From Microbacterium dauci (GTDB lineage Bacteria; Actinomycetota; Actinomycetes; Actinomycetales; Microbacteriaceae), in assembly GCF_030065535.1 (NCBI RefSeq), contig NZ_JASJND010000005.1, forward strand, positions 62,001-126,000: DNA of 64,000 nt, in the 5' to 3' direction. The notes under the pieces were generated by a model. The model had not been told where the DNA came from and did no database searches. It saw only the letters and a list, made by a program, of their open reading frames with translations. The translations under genes were made by a program, and so were the position numbers. This document shows, in pieces, positions 17,294 through 25,876 of the stretch; the stretch's first letter is position 1; every line of letters starts with the position of its first letter.

Positions 17294-18172
17294 TCAGAAG
17301 ACGATCGTGTGGTTCCCGTGGCGGATGACGCGGTCGTCGGCGTGCCAGCGCACCGCGCGCGAGAGCACCTGACGCTCGACGTCGGCACCGCGGCGGACGA
17401 GCTCCTCGACCGTGTCGCCGTGGGTCACGCGGATGGTGTCCTGCTCGATGATCGGCCCCTCGTCGAGGTCGCCGGTCACGTAGTGACTCGTCGCGCCGAT
17501 GAGCTTCACGCCGCGCTCCTTCGCCTTGCGGTACGGCTCGGCGCCGATGAACGCGGGCAGGAAGGAGTGGTGGATGTTGATGACCGGCACGCCGAGCTCT
17601 TCGAGGAACGCCGGCGACAGGATCTGCATATAGCGGGCGAGCACGACGAAGTCGACGTTGCCCTTCAGCAGCTCGAGGATCTTCGCCTCGGATGCCGACT
17701 TGTCGGGGCCGGGCACCGACGGCACGTGGAAGAACGGCACACCGAACGAGCGAACGTCCTCGGCAGAGGTCGTGTGGTTCGAGATGACCATCGGGATCGT
17801 GGTCGGCAGCTCGCCGCGGCGGTTGCGCCACAAGAGGTCGAGCAGGCAGTGGTCCTGCTTCGACGCGAGGATCGCCATGCGCTTGGGTACCGACTGGTCG
17901 GTCAGCGACCACTCCAGCTCGAACGGCTCGAGCGTCGTCGCGATCTCGGCCTCGATCTGCGGGCGCGCGGCCGCGAAGTCGGGGCGGTGGAACACGACCC
18001 GCTGGAAGTACGCCCCGCCCCGCGGGTCGTCGGAGTACTGGTCGAACGCGACGATGTTGCCGCCGATGCGGGTGATCATCGCCGACACGGCCGCGATGAT
18101 CCCCGGGGTGTCCTTGCCGTGCACGATCAGGCAGGCGTGGGCGGGGTGCAGCTGCGGCGCAGGCGACGTCAT
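17294..18172 (-). CDS. purU: formyltetrahydrofolate deformylase
   Basis: The 292-residue protein has an N-terminal ACT domain (about residues 10-85, HACLIVHGKDTPGIIAAVSAMI) and a C-terminal formyl-transferase-like hydrolase domain. The catalytic His of INIHHSFLPAF and the Asp of TGDLDEGPII, together with the NHT of VISNHTT, are in place. It hydrolyses 10-formyl-THF to formate and THF, balancing one-carbon pools and supplying formate for purine synthesis. A CAGAAT hexamer 6 bases upstream of ATG 18172 hints at a leaderless start. It converges on the SDR gene with 9 bases between the stops. Confidence 0.95.
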   Translation of the reverse strand: MTSPAPQLHPAHACLIVHGKDTPGIIAAVSAMITRIGGNIVAFDQYSDDPRGGAYFQRVVFHRPDFAAARPQIEAEIATTLEPFELEWSLTDQSVPKRMAILASKQDHCLLDLLWRNRRGELPTTIPMVISNHTTSAEDVRSFGVPFFHVPSVPGPDKSASEAKILELLKGNVDFVVLARYMQILSPAFLEELGVPVINIHHSFLPAFIGAEPYRKAKERGVKLIGATSHYVTGDLDEGPIIEQDTIRVTHGDTVEELVRRGADVERQVLSRAVRWHADDRVIRHGNHTIVF

Positions 18173-18191
18173 CCCTCGATTCTGCCCTGAA

Positions 18192-18272
18192 CGAGCGGAT
18201 GCCGCCGACCGCAGCAGCCGCACCGCGGCTGTGTCGCCGGATGACGGCGGCGGCCCGGGCGGCATCCGCTCG
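18192..18272. repeat. 15-base inverted pair CGAGCGGATGCCGCC between divergent genes
   Basis: CGAGCGGATGCCGCC (18192-18206) and GGCGGCATCCGCTCG (18258-18272) are perfect inverted arms. They lie in the promoter space between purU and the AhpD-like gene, the right arm ending 4 bases before a TAGGGT -10 candidate (18277-18282). Because both genes read away from it, a terminator role is unlikely. Confidence 0.6.
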
Positions 18273-18306
18273 TCCCTAGGGTCGGAACGGGCGCCCTGTG
18301 CCCGCC

Positions 18307-18336
18307 ATGACCACCGACACCGAGGAGCACTCGTGA
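18307..18336 (+). other. possible nine-codon upstream ORF (MTTDTEEHS)
   Basis: ATG 18307 opens a nine-codon frame that ends at a TGA overlapping the GTG start of the AhpD-like gene (GTGA). It lies inside the leader expected from the TAGGGT -10 at 18277-18282, and its GAGGAG codons double as the ribosome site of the next gene. It could couple translation or be chance. Confidence 0.25.
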
Positions 18337-18680
18337 CCGACTTCTTCGACCGCACCGGCGACGCCGCGTACACCCGCGTCTACAAGGAGGAGACCCCCGA
18401 CATCCTGCAGACGTGGGCGGCGTTCAATGGCGCCGTCTTCGCGACGGAGGGCCGCGAGATCCCGCTGAAGTACCGCGAGCTCATCGCGCTCGCCGTCGGC
18501 GTGACCACGCAGTGCGCGTATTGCATCGACAGCCACACGCAGGCGGCACTGCGCGCCGGGGCGACGAAGGCCGAGCTCGCAGAGACCTCGTGGGTCGCGA
18601 CCGCGATCCGCGCCGGCGGCGGCTTCACGCATGGCCGACTCGCCTTCAAGCTGGCCGAGAACCCGCCGCACCAGCACTGA
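18333..18680 (+). CDS. carboxymuconolactone decarboxylase/AhpD family protein
   Basis: The 115-residue protein carries the redox motif CAYCIDSH, the CxxCxxxH signature of AhpD-type alkylhydroperoxidase proteins, in the helical CMD fold. The two cysteines would cycle between thiol and disulfide in peroxide reduction. GTG 18333 is chosen because GAGGAG sits 6-11 bases upstream and the family begins with a short DFFDRTGD-like tail. The upstream leader contains a possible nine-codon ORF. Confidence 0.88.
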   Translation: MTDFFDRTGDAAYTRVYKEETPDILQTWAAFNGAVFATEGREIPLKYRELIALAVGVTTQCAYCIDSHTQAALRAGATKAELAETSWVATAIRAGGGFTHGRLAFKLAENPPHQH

Positions 18681-18710
18681 CACGCTGCGCAGTGTTCAGG
18701 GCGACTGGGC

Positions 18711-19565
18711 TCAGGCCGAGACGGTGACGTCCCACGGCCCGGGCCCGGTCGCCACCGGCTGTCCGCTGGTGCGCGACCACTGGCTCCACGACCCGGTGTA
18801 GACCCGCGCGTCGACGCCGGCGAGCTCGTAGGCGAGCGCGGAGTGCGCCGACGCGACGGCCGAGCCGCAGTACACCGCGACGGGTGTGCCGGGGCGGATA
18901 CCGTGCGCTTCGAGCGTCGCGGCGATCTCGGCCGGCGCCCGCAGGCGGCCGTCCGGCAGCATGTGCGAGACCGCCGGCAGGTTGATCGCGCCGGGGATGT
19001 GACCGCCGACCGGGTCGAGCGCCGCGGCCCGGCCCCGATACTGCTCGGGGCTCCGCACGTCGACGAGTACCCCGTGGCGGGGCAGGCGGGCGACATCGGT
19101 AAGCGAGATCTCGCCGGGGTCCGCGTCGATCACGTCGGCGTTCCCCGGTGCGACGGCGACGTCGCCGGTCTGCAGCGGGAGCCCCGCCGCGATCCACGCG
19201 CCGATCCCGCCGTCGAGCACGCGGATGTCGATACCGCGCCGCCGTAGCAGCCACCAGGCACGCGCGGCCGCGACACCGTCGTTGTCGTCGTACGCGACGA
19301 CAAGGTCGCCGCGGTCGATGCCCCACCGGCGCACCGAGGCGCGGAGGTCATCGACGTCGGGGAGCGGATGCCGCCCGAGCTCGGGGTGCCCCGGACTCGC
19401 CAGCTCTCGCTCGAGGTCGACGTACACCGCGCCGGGCAGGTGCCCCGCAACGTAGGCCGGGCGCCCCTCCGGCAGATCGAGCCGCCAGCGCACGTCGAGC
19501 AGCCGCACCGTCCGCCCGGACGCGCGGGCGACGTCGATGTCGTCGACCGAGAGGAGGGATGCCAC
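18711..19565 (-). CDS. sulfurtransferase with two rhodanese domains
   Basis: The 284-residue protein has tandem rhodanese domains, an inactive N-terminal one (about 10-130, VRLLDVRWRLDLPEG and AGHLPGAVYVDLE) and a catalytic C-terminal one (about 150-284). The persulfide cysteine is Cys233 in VYCGSAVAS; the active-site loop CGSAVA resembles thiosulfate sulfurtransferases (CRxGx[RT]) less than mercaptopyruvate sulfurtransferases (CGSGVTA). It therefore probably transfers sulfur from 3-mercaptopyruvate or thiosulfate. GTG 19565 is used; another GTG ten codons upstream has a better GGGAGG site and is a possible alternative. Confidence 0.88.
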   Translation of the reverse strand: MASLLSVDDIDVARASGRTVRLLDVRWRLDLPEGRPAYVAGHLPGAVYVDLERELASPGHPELGRHPLPDVDDLRASVRRWGIDRGDLVVAYDDNDGVAAARAWWLLRRRGIDIRVLDGGIGAWIAAGLPLQTGDVAVAPGNADVIDADPGEISLTDVARLPRHGVLVDVRSPEQYRGRAAALDPVGGHIPGAINLPAVSHMLPDGRLRAPAEIAATLEAHGIRPGTPVAVYCGSAVASAHSALAYELAGVDARVYTGSWSQWSRTSGQPVATGPGPWDVTVSA

Positions 19566-19709
19566 GGGTCGAGCCTCACGTCGATCCCGCAGCACCGCCT
19601 CCCGTGAGGAAACATGCCGAAACGCACGCCGTCATACGGCGCAACAGTCGTGCGTGGCGCGGGGAGGGTGCGACAGCCAGGGTGTCCGTGCTGCGGGTAC
19701 GGTGGCGGC

Positions 19710-20402
19710 ATGGTCGACCTCGACATCCGCGAACTGCACACGATCGAGGACATCGTCCTCGCGAGCCGGGTCTTCGGCGCGGTGTGGGGGTCGCCCGACG
19801 GCGGCATGCCGCCGAATCTCCTCCGTGCGCTGGAGCACTCCGGCAACTACGTCGTCGGCGTCTTCGAGGGCGAGCGTATGGTTGCGGCATCCGCTGCGTT
19901 CTTCGGTCCACCTGCGGCGCGCAGCATGCACTCGCACGTCACCGGGGTGCTGCCCGGGTTCCAGGCGCGGGGCATCGGCCGCGCGCTGAAGCAGCACCAG
20001 CGCGAGTGGGCGTTCGCGCGCGACGTCGGCACGATCACGTGGACGTTCGACCCGCTCATCGCGCGGAACGCGCACTTCAACCTCGAGGTGCTCGGCGCCC
20101 GCGTCACCGACTACCTCGTGCACCACTACGGCGCGATGGACGACGGTGTCAACGCAGGCGAAGAGAGCGACCGCCTGCACGTCGCGTGGCACCTCGCGTC
20201 GCCGCAGCGGAACCCTGAGCCCGCCGACGTCGTCGCGGTCGTCGAGCTGCCGCACGACATCGAAGCGCTGCGGGTGTCGGACCCGCAGGAGGCGGCCGCG
20301 TGGCGGCTACGCGTGCGCGACGCCTTCCGCGCGCAGCACGACGCCGGGCTCGTGGTCGGCGGCTTCCGCTCCGGCGAGGGCTATCTCTTCACCCGGCCCT
20401 GA
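19710..20402 (+). CDS. GNAT acyltransferase, COG3375 type (possible amino acid N-succinyltransferase)
   Basis: The 230-residue protein has the GNAT acyl-CoA binding motif VLPGFQARGIGRALKQHQREWA and the characteristic second-half segment HHYGAMDDGVNAGEESDRLHV of the COG3375 family. In Geobacillus a member of this family N-succinylates D-amino acids and works with N-succinylamino acid racemase; here an NSAR/OSBS-like gene begins 23 bases downstream in the same direction. The role is inferred from that pairing. ATG 19710 lies 6 bases after TACGGT (19698-19703), so the mRNA is probably leaderless. Confidence 0.8.
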   Translation: MVDLDIRELHTIEDIVLASRVFGAVWGSPDGGMPPNLLRALEHSGNYVVGVFEGERMVAASAAFFGPPAARSMHSHVTGVLPGFQARGIGRALKQHQREWAFARDVGTITWTFDPLIARNAHFNLEVLGARVTDYLVHHYGAMDDGVNAGEESDRLHVAWHLASPQRNPEPADVVAVVELPHDIEALRVSDPQEAAAWRLRVRDAFRAQHDAGLVVGGFRSGEGYLFTRP

Positions 20403-20425
20403 CAGCGACCCCGTAGCCTGGCGCC

Positions 20426-21562
20426 ATGCCGATCGACGCGCCCGCAGCATCCGTCCGTCTCGAGCAGGTCGAACTGCGGGTGCTGCACATCCCGCTGGTC
20501 AGTCCCTTCACGACGTCGTTCGGCACCGAGACGGTCCGCGAGGTCATCGTGGTCCGCGCCGACACGGCCGACGGTGTCTCGGGCTGGGGCGAGATCGTCA
20601 CGCAGCACATGCCCTCGTACTCGAGCGAGTACACGCACGGCGCGTGGGACGTCGCGAGGCGGTGGCTCGCCCCGGCGCTCCTCGCGTGCGACGCGATCGC
20701 TCCCGAGGAGGTCGCGGGTGCACTCGAGCACGTCGTCGGGCACCGGATGGCGAAGGCGGGGCTGGAGCTGGCGGTGCTGGATGCCGCGCTCCGCACCGAG
20801 GGTCGCTCGTTCGCGTCGTACCTGGGCGCTGTGCGCGAGACGGTGCCGTCGGGGGTGAGCGTCGGCATCCAGGCCGATCCCGAAGCGCTCGTCGAGACCG
20901 TCCGCGGCTACCTCGACGAGGGGTACGTGCGCATCAAGATCAAGATCCGCCCCGGGCGCGACATCGACGACACCGCGGCGGTGCGGGCGGCGTTCCCCGA
21001 CATCCCGCTGCAGGTCGACGCGAACTCCGCGTACACACTCGCCGACGCCGACCTGCTCGCCCGCCTCGACCGGTTCGGACTGCTGCTCATCGAACAGCCG
21101 CTGCAGGAGGACGACATCGTCGACCACGCCGCGCTCGCGCAGCAGCTGCGGACGCCCATCTGCCTCGACGAGTCGATCACCTCCGCGAAGGCCGCGCGCG
21201 ACGCGCTCGCCCTCGGCTCGACCACCGTCATCAATGTGAAGGCCGGTCGCGTGGGCGGGTATCTCGAAGCCGTCCGCATCGCGGACCTGTGCGAGGCGGC
21301 CGGCGTACCGGTGTGGTGCGGCGGCATGCTCGAGACCGGCGTCGGCCGGGCCGCGAACGCCGCGCTCGCGGCGCTGCCCGCGTTCACGCTGCCGGGTGAC
21401 GTGTCGGCATCCGATCGGTTCTATGCCCGCGACATCGTGACCGAGCCCGCCGTCCTCGAAGACGGCCACGTCCGCGTGCCGACCGGACCGGGACTCGGCG
21501 TCGAGATCGACCGCGACGCGCTCGACGCGTTCACAGTCGAGAGTCTCACGCTGCGGCGCTGA
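20426..21562 (+). CDS. N-succinylamino acid racemase / o-succinylbenzoate synthase family enolase
   Basis: The 378-residue protein belongs to the muconate lactonising subgroup of enolases. The KxK motif is Lys171-Ile-Lys173, metal ligands are in LQVDANSAY, LIEQPLQ and CLDESIT, and the opposite base is Lys272 in NVKAGRVGG. The closest type is NSAR/OSBS (menC-like). No other menaquinone genes are nearby, whereas a COG3375 acyltransferase lies directly upstream, so N-acylamino acid racemisation is more likely than menaquinone synthesis, though dual activity is common in this group. ATG 20426 follows TAGCCT (20414-20419) by 6 bases; the gene has its own leaderless promoter. Confidence 0.85.
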   Translation: MPIDAPAASVRLEQVELRVLHIPLVSPFTTSFGTETVREVIVVRADTADGVSGWGEIVTQHMPSYSSEYTHGAWDVARRWLAPALLACDAIAPEEVAGALEHVVGHRMAKAGLELAVLDAALRTEGRSFASYLGAVRETVPSGVSVGIQADPEALVETVRGYLDEGYVRIKIKIRPGRDIDDTAAVRAAFPDIPLQVDANSAYTLADADLLARLDRFGLLLIEQPLQEDDIVDHAALAQQLRTPICLDESITSAKAARDALALGSTTVINVKAGRVGGYLEAVRIADLCEAAGVPVWCGGMLETGVGRAANAALAALPAFTLPGDVSASDRFYARDIVTEPAVLEDGHVRVPTGPGLGVEIDRDALDAFTVESLTLRR

Positions 21563-21574
21563 GCGCCGCGGCGG

Positions 21575-21844
21575 TCACCACCAGATGCCGCCGCCGACCG
21601 AGATGCCGCCCCACGTGAGCAGGACGAAGATGCCCGCGAACACCACCGGGGCGATGCCCTTGCCGCGGCGCGCAAGGCCCTTCAAGAGGGCGATCACGAC
21701 GAGCACCGCGGCGACGAGCGACAGCCCGCCACCGAGGAAGAAGCCGATGAACGCGGGGATCGGCATGAGCAGCAGGCCGACGAGTCCCACCCAGAAGGCG
21801 GCCCAAGCGGTCGGGTTGCGGCGGGGTTCGGTCGCGTAGGTCAT
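21575..21844 (-). CDS. small hydrophobic membrane protein
   Basis: The 89-residue protein has two to three membrane segments (about residues 13-35, 37-55 and 65-85) with a basic loop ALLKGLARRGKG between them and ends in GGGIWW. It resembles small DUF4190-like proteins but no family is certain. It converges on the racemase gene, 12 bases away, and a GACAAT hexamer 6 bases upstream of ATG 21844 is a weak -10 candidate. Confidence 0.65.
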   Translation of the reverse strand: MTYATEPRRNPTAWAAFWVGLVGLLLMPIPAFIGFFLGGGLSLVAAVLVVIALLKGLARRGKGIAPVVFAGIFVLLTWGGISVGGGIWW

Positions 21845-21915
21845 GCACCCATTGTCGGGGCCCGGCGGCGGTCGCGTCGAGCGGATGCCACGCCTGCAGC
21901 ATCCGTGCTACAGGA

Positions 21916-23355
21916 TCAGTGCGGCAGTGACGGGTGCGCTTCGTGCGGGTCGCGATTGCGGGGGATGAAGAACGCGATCGTCAGCGCGACGACAGCCGCG
22001 ACCAGGCCGAACACGAACGAGAGTTGGAACGCCTGCGGCGTCGGCACGGCGACCCCGTCGCGCGTGACGGCGAACGTCGCGAGCACAGCGCCGATGACCG
22101 CGGACGCGGTCGAGGTGCCGAGCGACCGGAACAGGGCGTTGAGGCCGTTCGAGGCGCCCGTCTCCTCACGGGGGACGGACCGCATGATGAGCATTGGCAT
22201 CGCGGCGAAGCCGAAGCCGATGCCCACACCGATGAGGAGGTTCGCGACGAGCACGTGCCACACCTCGCTCGTCCACAGCAGCGAGAACGCGTACGCCGAC
22301 ATGATGCCGCAGGCGCCGAGGATGAGCAGCAGCTTCGGACCGACGGTGCGCGCCATCCGTGCGGAGAACGGCGACATCACCATCATCACGAGGCCGGCCG
22401 GCATGACGACCAGGCTGGCGGCGATCAGCGACAGCCCGAATCCGCCGGCCGCGGTCGGCAGCTCGAGCAGCTGCGGGTACGAGACGTTCGACGAGAACAG
22501 TGCGAAGCCCATCGCCACCGAGGTGAGGTTCGTGAACAGCACGGCGGGGCGTGCAGCGACCCGCAGGTCGAGGAGCGGGTCGGTGGTGCGCAACTGGTAC
22601 CAGCCCCACAGCAGCAGCACGCCGATGCCGCCGAGCCCGCACAGCAGGGTCGCCGGCGACAGCCAGCCCCACTCGTTGCCGCGCGAGATCGCGAGCAGGA
22701 TGCCGGTGAGTCCGACCGCGAGGCCCACGACACCGGGGACATCGAAGCGTCCCGGTGCGCGCAGCGTGCTGACCGGCACGATCTTCAGGACCGCGACGAA
22801 GACGACGGCGCCGAGGGCGGCCGACGCCCAGAACAGCATGTGCCAGTCGCTCGTCTCGGTGATGAGCGCGCTGATCGGCATGCCGAGCGCGCCGCCGACA
22901 CCGAGTGTCGCCGACATCAGCGCGATCGCGGTGTCGACACGGGCTTCGTGGAGCACATCGCGCATGATCGCGATGCCGAGTGGGACGACACCGACCACGG
23001 CGCCCTGGAGGGCGCGGCCGATGATGACGCCGACGATGCCGGTCGAGACCGCCGCGATGATCGAGCCGGCGACGAGGAGCGCGAGCAGGGCGAGGATGAT
23101 GCGGCGCTTGCCGTACATGTCACCGAGCCGCCCGGCGATGGGGGTGAACACGGCGGATGCCAGCAGGGTCGCCGTGACCACCCAGGCGGTGTCCTCGCGG
23201 CTGGCGTTCAGGAGCTCCGGGAGCTTCGACTGGATCGGGACGACCAGCGTGAACATGAACGACGAGCAGAGTCCCGCGATCGACAAGACGGCGACGATGA
23301 CCCCTTGTCGTGGCATCCGGGAGAGTCTGCGTCTGTCATCGTCTCCATCGGGCAT
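21916..23355 (-). CDS. MFS transporter, DHA2 (14-TMS EmrB/QacA) family
   Basis: The 479-residue protein has about 14 hydrophobic segments and the MFS loop 2-3 motif GRLGDMYGKRRI, plus motif C-like GVGGALGMPISALITE in segment 5, which marks drug/H+ antiporters of the DHA2 family. It probably exports hydrophobic or cationic compounds using the proton gradient. ATG 23355 lies 6 bases after TAGCCT (23367-23362, minus strand), so translation is probably leaderless. No regulator is adjacent. Confidence 0.9.
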   Translation of the reverse strand: MPDGDDDRRRLSRMPRQGVIVAVLSIAGLCSSFMFTLVVPIQSKLPELLNASREDTAWVVTATLLASAVFTPIAGRLGDMYGKRRIILALLALLVAGSIIAAVSTGIVGVIIGRALQGAVVGVVPLGIAIMRDVLHEARVDTAIALMSATLGVGGALGMPISALITETSDWHMLFWASAALGAVVFVAVLKIVPVSTLRAPGRFDVPGVVGLAVGLTGILLAISRGNEWGWLSPATLLCGLGGIGVLLLWGWYQLRTTDPLLDLRVAARPAVLFTNLTSVAMGFALFSSNVSYPQLLELPTAAGGFGLSLIAASLVVMPAGLVMMVMSPFSARMARTVGPKLLLILGACGIMSAYAFSLLWTSEVWHVLVANLLIGVGIGFGFAAMPMLIMRSVPREETGASNGLNALFRSLGTSTASAVIGAVLATFAVTRDGVAVPTPQAFQLSFVFGLVAAVVALTIAFFIPRNRDPHEAHPSLPH

Positions 23356-23407
23356 CCGATCAGGCTATCGCCGTCCGAGTAGGTCGAGGGCGTCGGCTCG
23401 AGGTGGG

Positions 23408-23911
23408 TCAGACGCGCGCGGCGGCGATGCGGTCTCGGAGTCGGGCGAGCTCCTGGTCGGGGAAAAGGATCCTCGGCAGCACCGGCACGCCGGTGCCACG
23501 GGACCGCGTCGTCAGCAGCACCGCGTCGCCGACCGTGATGGCGTCGCGGAAGGCCGAGAAGCGGATGCTGCTCGTGCCGAGCGGCGACGTCATGTGGAGC
23601 TCGTCATCGCCGACGCGGACGCCGATCGTCGACCCGACCGGGTAGGCGCGGCGGATGTTCGAGCGGGTCAGCAGGTATGTCCAGAGCAAGATCCCCAGGA
23701 CGAGCACGTCCCAGAGCGCGACCAAGACGAGGAGCGTCGCATCGCTTGTGGCGACCGCGAGCCCAGCTGCAACGAAGAGCAGGATCACCGCGGCCGCCTC
23801 GATCACGAGCCACACCGGCCTGCGCAGCATCCACCGCAGATAGGCGCCCGCGAGCCGCGAGGAGAGGGCGGCGTCTGCGACGACCTCCCGCTCCTCGCCG
23901 GCGTCGGTCAT
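23408..23911 (-). CDS. YcxB-like membrane protein
   Basis: The 167-residue protein has two adjacent membrane segments (about residues 33-52 and 58-78) and a soluble C-terminal half with the pattern VGDDELHMTSPLGTSSIRFSAF, which resembles the PH-like YcxB domain. Function is unknown. Its start overlaps the stop of the flotillin-like gene upstream (ATGA at 23908-23911), so the two are translationally coupled and probably act at the same membrane site. Confidence 0.7.
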   Translation of the reverse strand: MTDAGEEREVVADAALSSRLAGAYLRWMLRRPVWLVIEAAAVILLFVAAGLAVATSDATLLVLVALWDVLVLGILLWTYLLTRSNIRRAYPVGSTIGVRVGDDELHMTSPLGTSSIRFSAFRDAITVGDAVLLTTRSRGTGVPVLPRILFPDQELARLRDRIAAARV

Positions 23912-25341
23912 ACCTCGTCCGGCGAGGGTGCTGCGATGTCGGGCGTGCTGGCCGGAGCGGATGCCGCGGTCGCCGCCGGTGCCGGAGCAGCCGGGCTGTC
24001 ACTCTGCAGGCCCTGCGCCATGCCGCGGCCGGTCGCCTGGCCCTGGATGATCTGCCGCAGGTCGAGGCCGGTGGCGGCCTGCACGGCGTCGAACGTGGCG
24101 CGCATGCTCGAGGCGCTCTCGCCGGCGATGTGGCTCGACGCGCCCTCGCCGCCGAGGACGGTGATCGAGCCGACCTTGTCGAAGCCGCGGGCGAACTCGG
24201 TCATGAGGGGCACGAGCGCCTCGATGGCGCGCTGGGCGAGCAGCGCCTCCTGGTTCTGCGCGATGGCCGCGGCCTCGGCCTGGATGGCACCGGCGCGGGC
24301 CTCACCCTCGACGCGGACGGCGTCGGCGTCGGCCTGGGCGCGAAGGCGCGTGGCCTCGGCCTCCTGAGCCGCGATCTGCGCGCGGGCCTCGGCCGCCTTG
24401 ACCTGCGTGTACGCGTCGGCGTCGGCAGCGCGCTGCCGCTCGTAGAGCGACGCGTCGGCGACCTTCTTGACGTCGGCGTCGAGCTGCGCCTGGCGGTTCT
24501 CGGCTTGCTGCAGCAGCACCGCCTGCTCGCGCTCGGCGCGGGCGAGGGCCTCGGCCTGCTCGGCCTCGGCGCGGGCGCGACCGACCTGGGCCGAGGCCTC
24601 TGCAGTGTTGCGGTCGTACGCGGTCTGCTCGATGAGGTTGGCCTCGTCGGTGGCGATCTGGCGGGCCTTGACCTCGCGGGCCGCGTTGATGCGGGCGACC
24701 TCGGCCTCGCGGCGGACGCGCTCGACCTCGGTCGCGCCGAGGGCGTCGATATAGCCGTTCTTGTCGGTGATGCCCTGGATCTGGAACGAGTCGAGGATGA
24801 GGCCCTGCGAGAGCAGGTCGCTCTTGATGCCCTCGGCGATCTGGTCCGACAGCTTCTGTCGGTCCTTCATCAGCTGCTCGACGGTCAGCGTCGCGACGAC
24901 GCCGCGGAGCGCACCCTCGAGCTGCTCGGTGGTGAACTGCTCGATCGCGCCGTCCTGCGACAGGAAGCGCTCGGCCGCGCGGCGGACGAATTCGGGGTCG
25001 GAGCCGATCTTCACGAGCGCGACGCCCGCGACCATGACCGTGACGCCGTTGGATGCCTGTGCCGTCGGCTCCATCTTGATCTGGCGTGCGCGTAGCGAGA
25101 TCATCTCGGCGCGCTGGGTGAGGGGGTTCACGAGCGAGCCGCCGCCGGTGATGACGGAGATGCGCGACGAGTCGCCGGCCGCATTCTTCTGGCTCTTACC
25201 GACGACGACGAGCGCCTGGTCGGCCTTCGCGACCTTGTACCAGGCCCGGAGTACCACCATCAGGATGATGATGAAGATGATGATGGCGACGATGACGATC
25301 GCGCCGATCACGAGTGCTCCGCCGGCGATGAGTGCGTCCAT
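23908..25341 (-). CDS. flotillin-like SPFH domain protein
   Basis: The 477-residue protein starts with a long hydrophobic anchor (residues 5-30), followed by an SPFH/band-7 domain (about 35-190) and a long Ala/Glu-rich coiled coil (about 195-400) with EA repeats. A Pro/Ala-rich tail follows. This is the flotillin/YqiK plan. Such proteins oligomerise on the inner face of the membrane and organise lipid microdomains. ATG 25341 is preceded by GGGGGAA; longer readings upstream are shadow of glyS. The YcxB-like gene overlaps its end. Confidence 0.92.
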   Translation of the reverse strand: MDALIAGGALVIGAIVIVAIIIFIIILMVVLRAWYKVAKADQALVVVGKSQKNAAGDSSRISVITGGGSLVNPLTQRAEMISLRARQIKMEPTAQASNGVTVMVAGVALVKIGSDPEFVRRAAERFLSQDGAIEQFTTEQLEGALRGVVATLTVEQLMKDRQKLSDQIAEGIKSDLLSQGLILDSFQIQGITDKNGYIDALGATEVERVRREAEVARINAAREVKARQIATDEANLIEQTAYDRNTAEASAQVGRARAEAEQAEALARAEREQAVLLQQAENRQAQLDADVKKVADASLYERQRAADADAYTQVKAAEARAQIAAQEAEATRLRAQADADAVRVEGEARAGAIQAEAAAIAQNQEALLAQRAIEALVPLMTEFARGFDKVGSITVLGGEGASSHIAGESASSMRATFDAVQAATGLDLRQIIQGQATGRGMAQGLQSDSPAAPAPAATAASAPASTPDIAAPSPDEV

Positions 25342-25461
25342 GAAGGTTCCCCCGAAGTTCCGATGTCTACCGTGACGATGTCGTCCTTCGACCGTAGCCG
25401 CTCGGATGCCGCTGCGGCGAGGGAGGACTCCCCATCGCGCGCACGCCCTACGCTGGGCGGC

Positions 25462-25836
25462 ATGACGACGCCTCCGCCGCCCGGACACCCGGTCTACGCC
25501 CCGACCCCGCCGATGAGCCCCGCCGACGAGCGACTCTGGGCGACGCTCACCCACGTGAGCGGCATCGTGCTGTCGTGGCTCGGACCGCTCGTGGCGTACC
25601 TCGTCCTCCGCGACCGTGGGCCGTTCATTCGCGCGCACGCGGCGGGCGCGTTGAACTTCCAGCTGACGGTGCTGATCGCGATCGCCGTCTCCGTCCCGCT
25701 CATGTTCGTCGGGATCGGCTTCCTCACTGCTCCGGCCGTCGGGATCTTCGCCCTCGTCGTGGAGATCATCGCGGCGATGAAGGCGAATCGCGGGGAGTGG
25801 TACACGCCGCCACTGTCGATCCGCTTCGTCTCGTAA
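25462..25836 (+). CDS. DUF4870 family membrane protein
   Basis: The 124-residue protein has a proline-rich N-terminus (about 1-20) and the DUF4870 core: ERLWATLTHVSGIVLSWLGPLVAYLVLRD, then FIRAHAAGALNFQLT and two further membrane segments. Its function is unknown. ATG 25462 lies 7 bases after TACGCT (25449-25454), predicting a leaderless mRNA. The gene stands alone between the divergent flotillin gene and glyS. Confidence 0.88.
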   Translation: MTTPPPPGHPVYAPTPPMSPADERLWATLTHVSGIVLSWLGPLVAYLVLRDRGPFIRAHAAGALNFQLTVLIAIAVSVPLMFVGIGFLTAPAVGIFALVVEIIAAMKANRGEWYTPPLSIRFVS

Positions 25837-25876
25837 GCACCCTCGCGAGCACGCGCAACGCTGACCTCGCCGCGAA

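Noticed and set aside
20426-21562. Menaquinone biosynthesis menC
   Set aside because: No other men genes are near and the adjacent COG3375 acyltransferase fits the N-succinylamino acid racemase context better; dual activity remains possible.
21905-24367. 820-residue plus-strand open frame
   Set aside because: Antisense to the MFS, YcxB-like and flotillin genes; Ser/Arg/Thr-rich with no recognisable domain.
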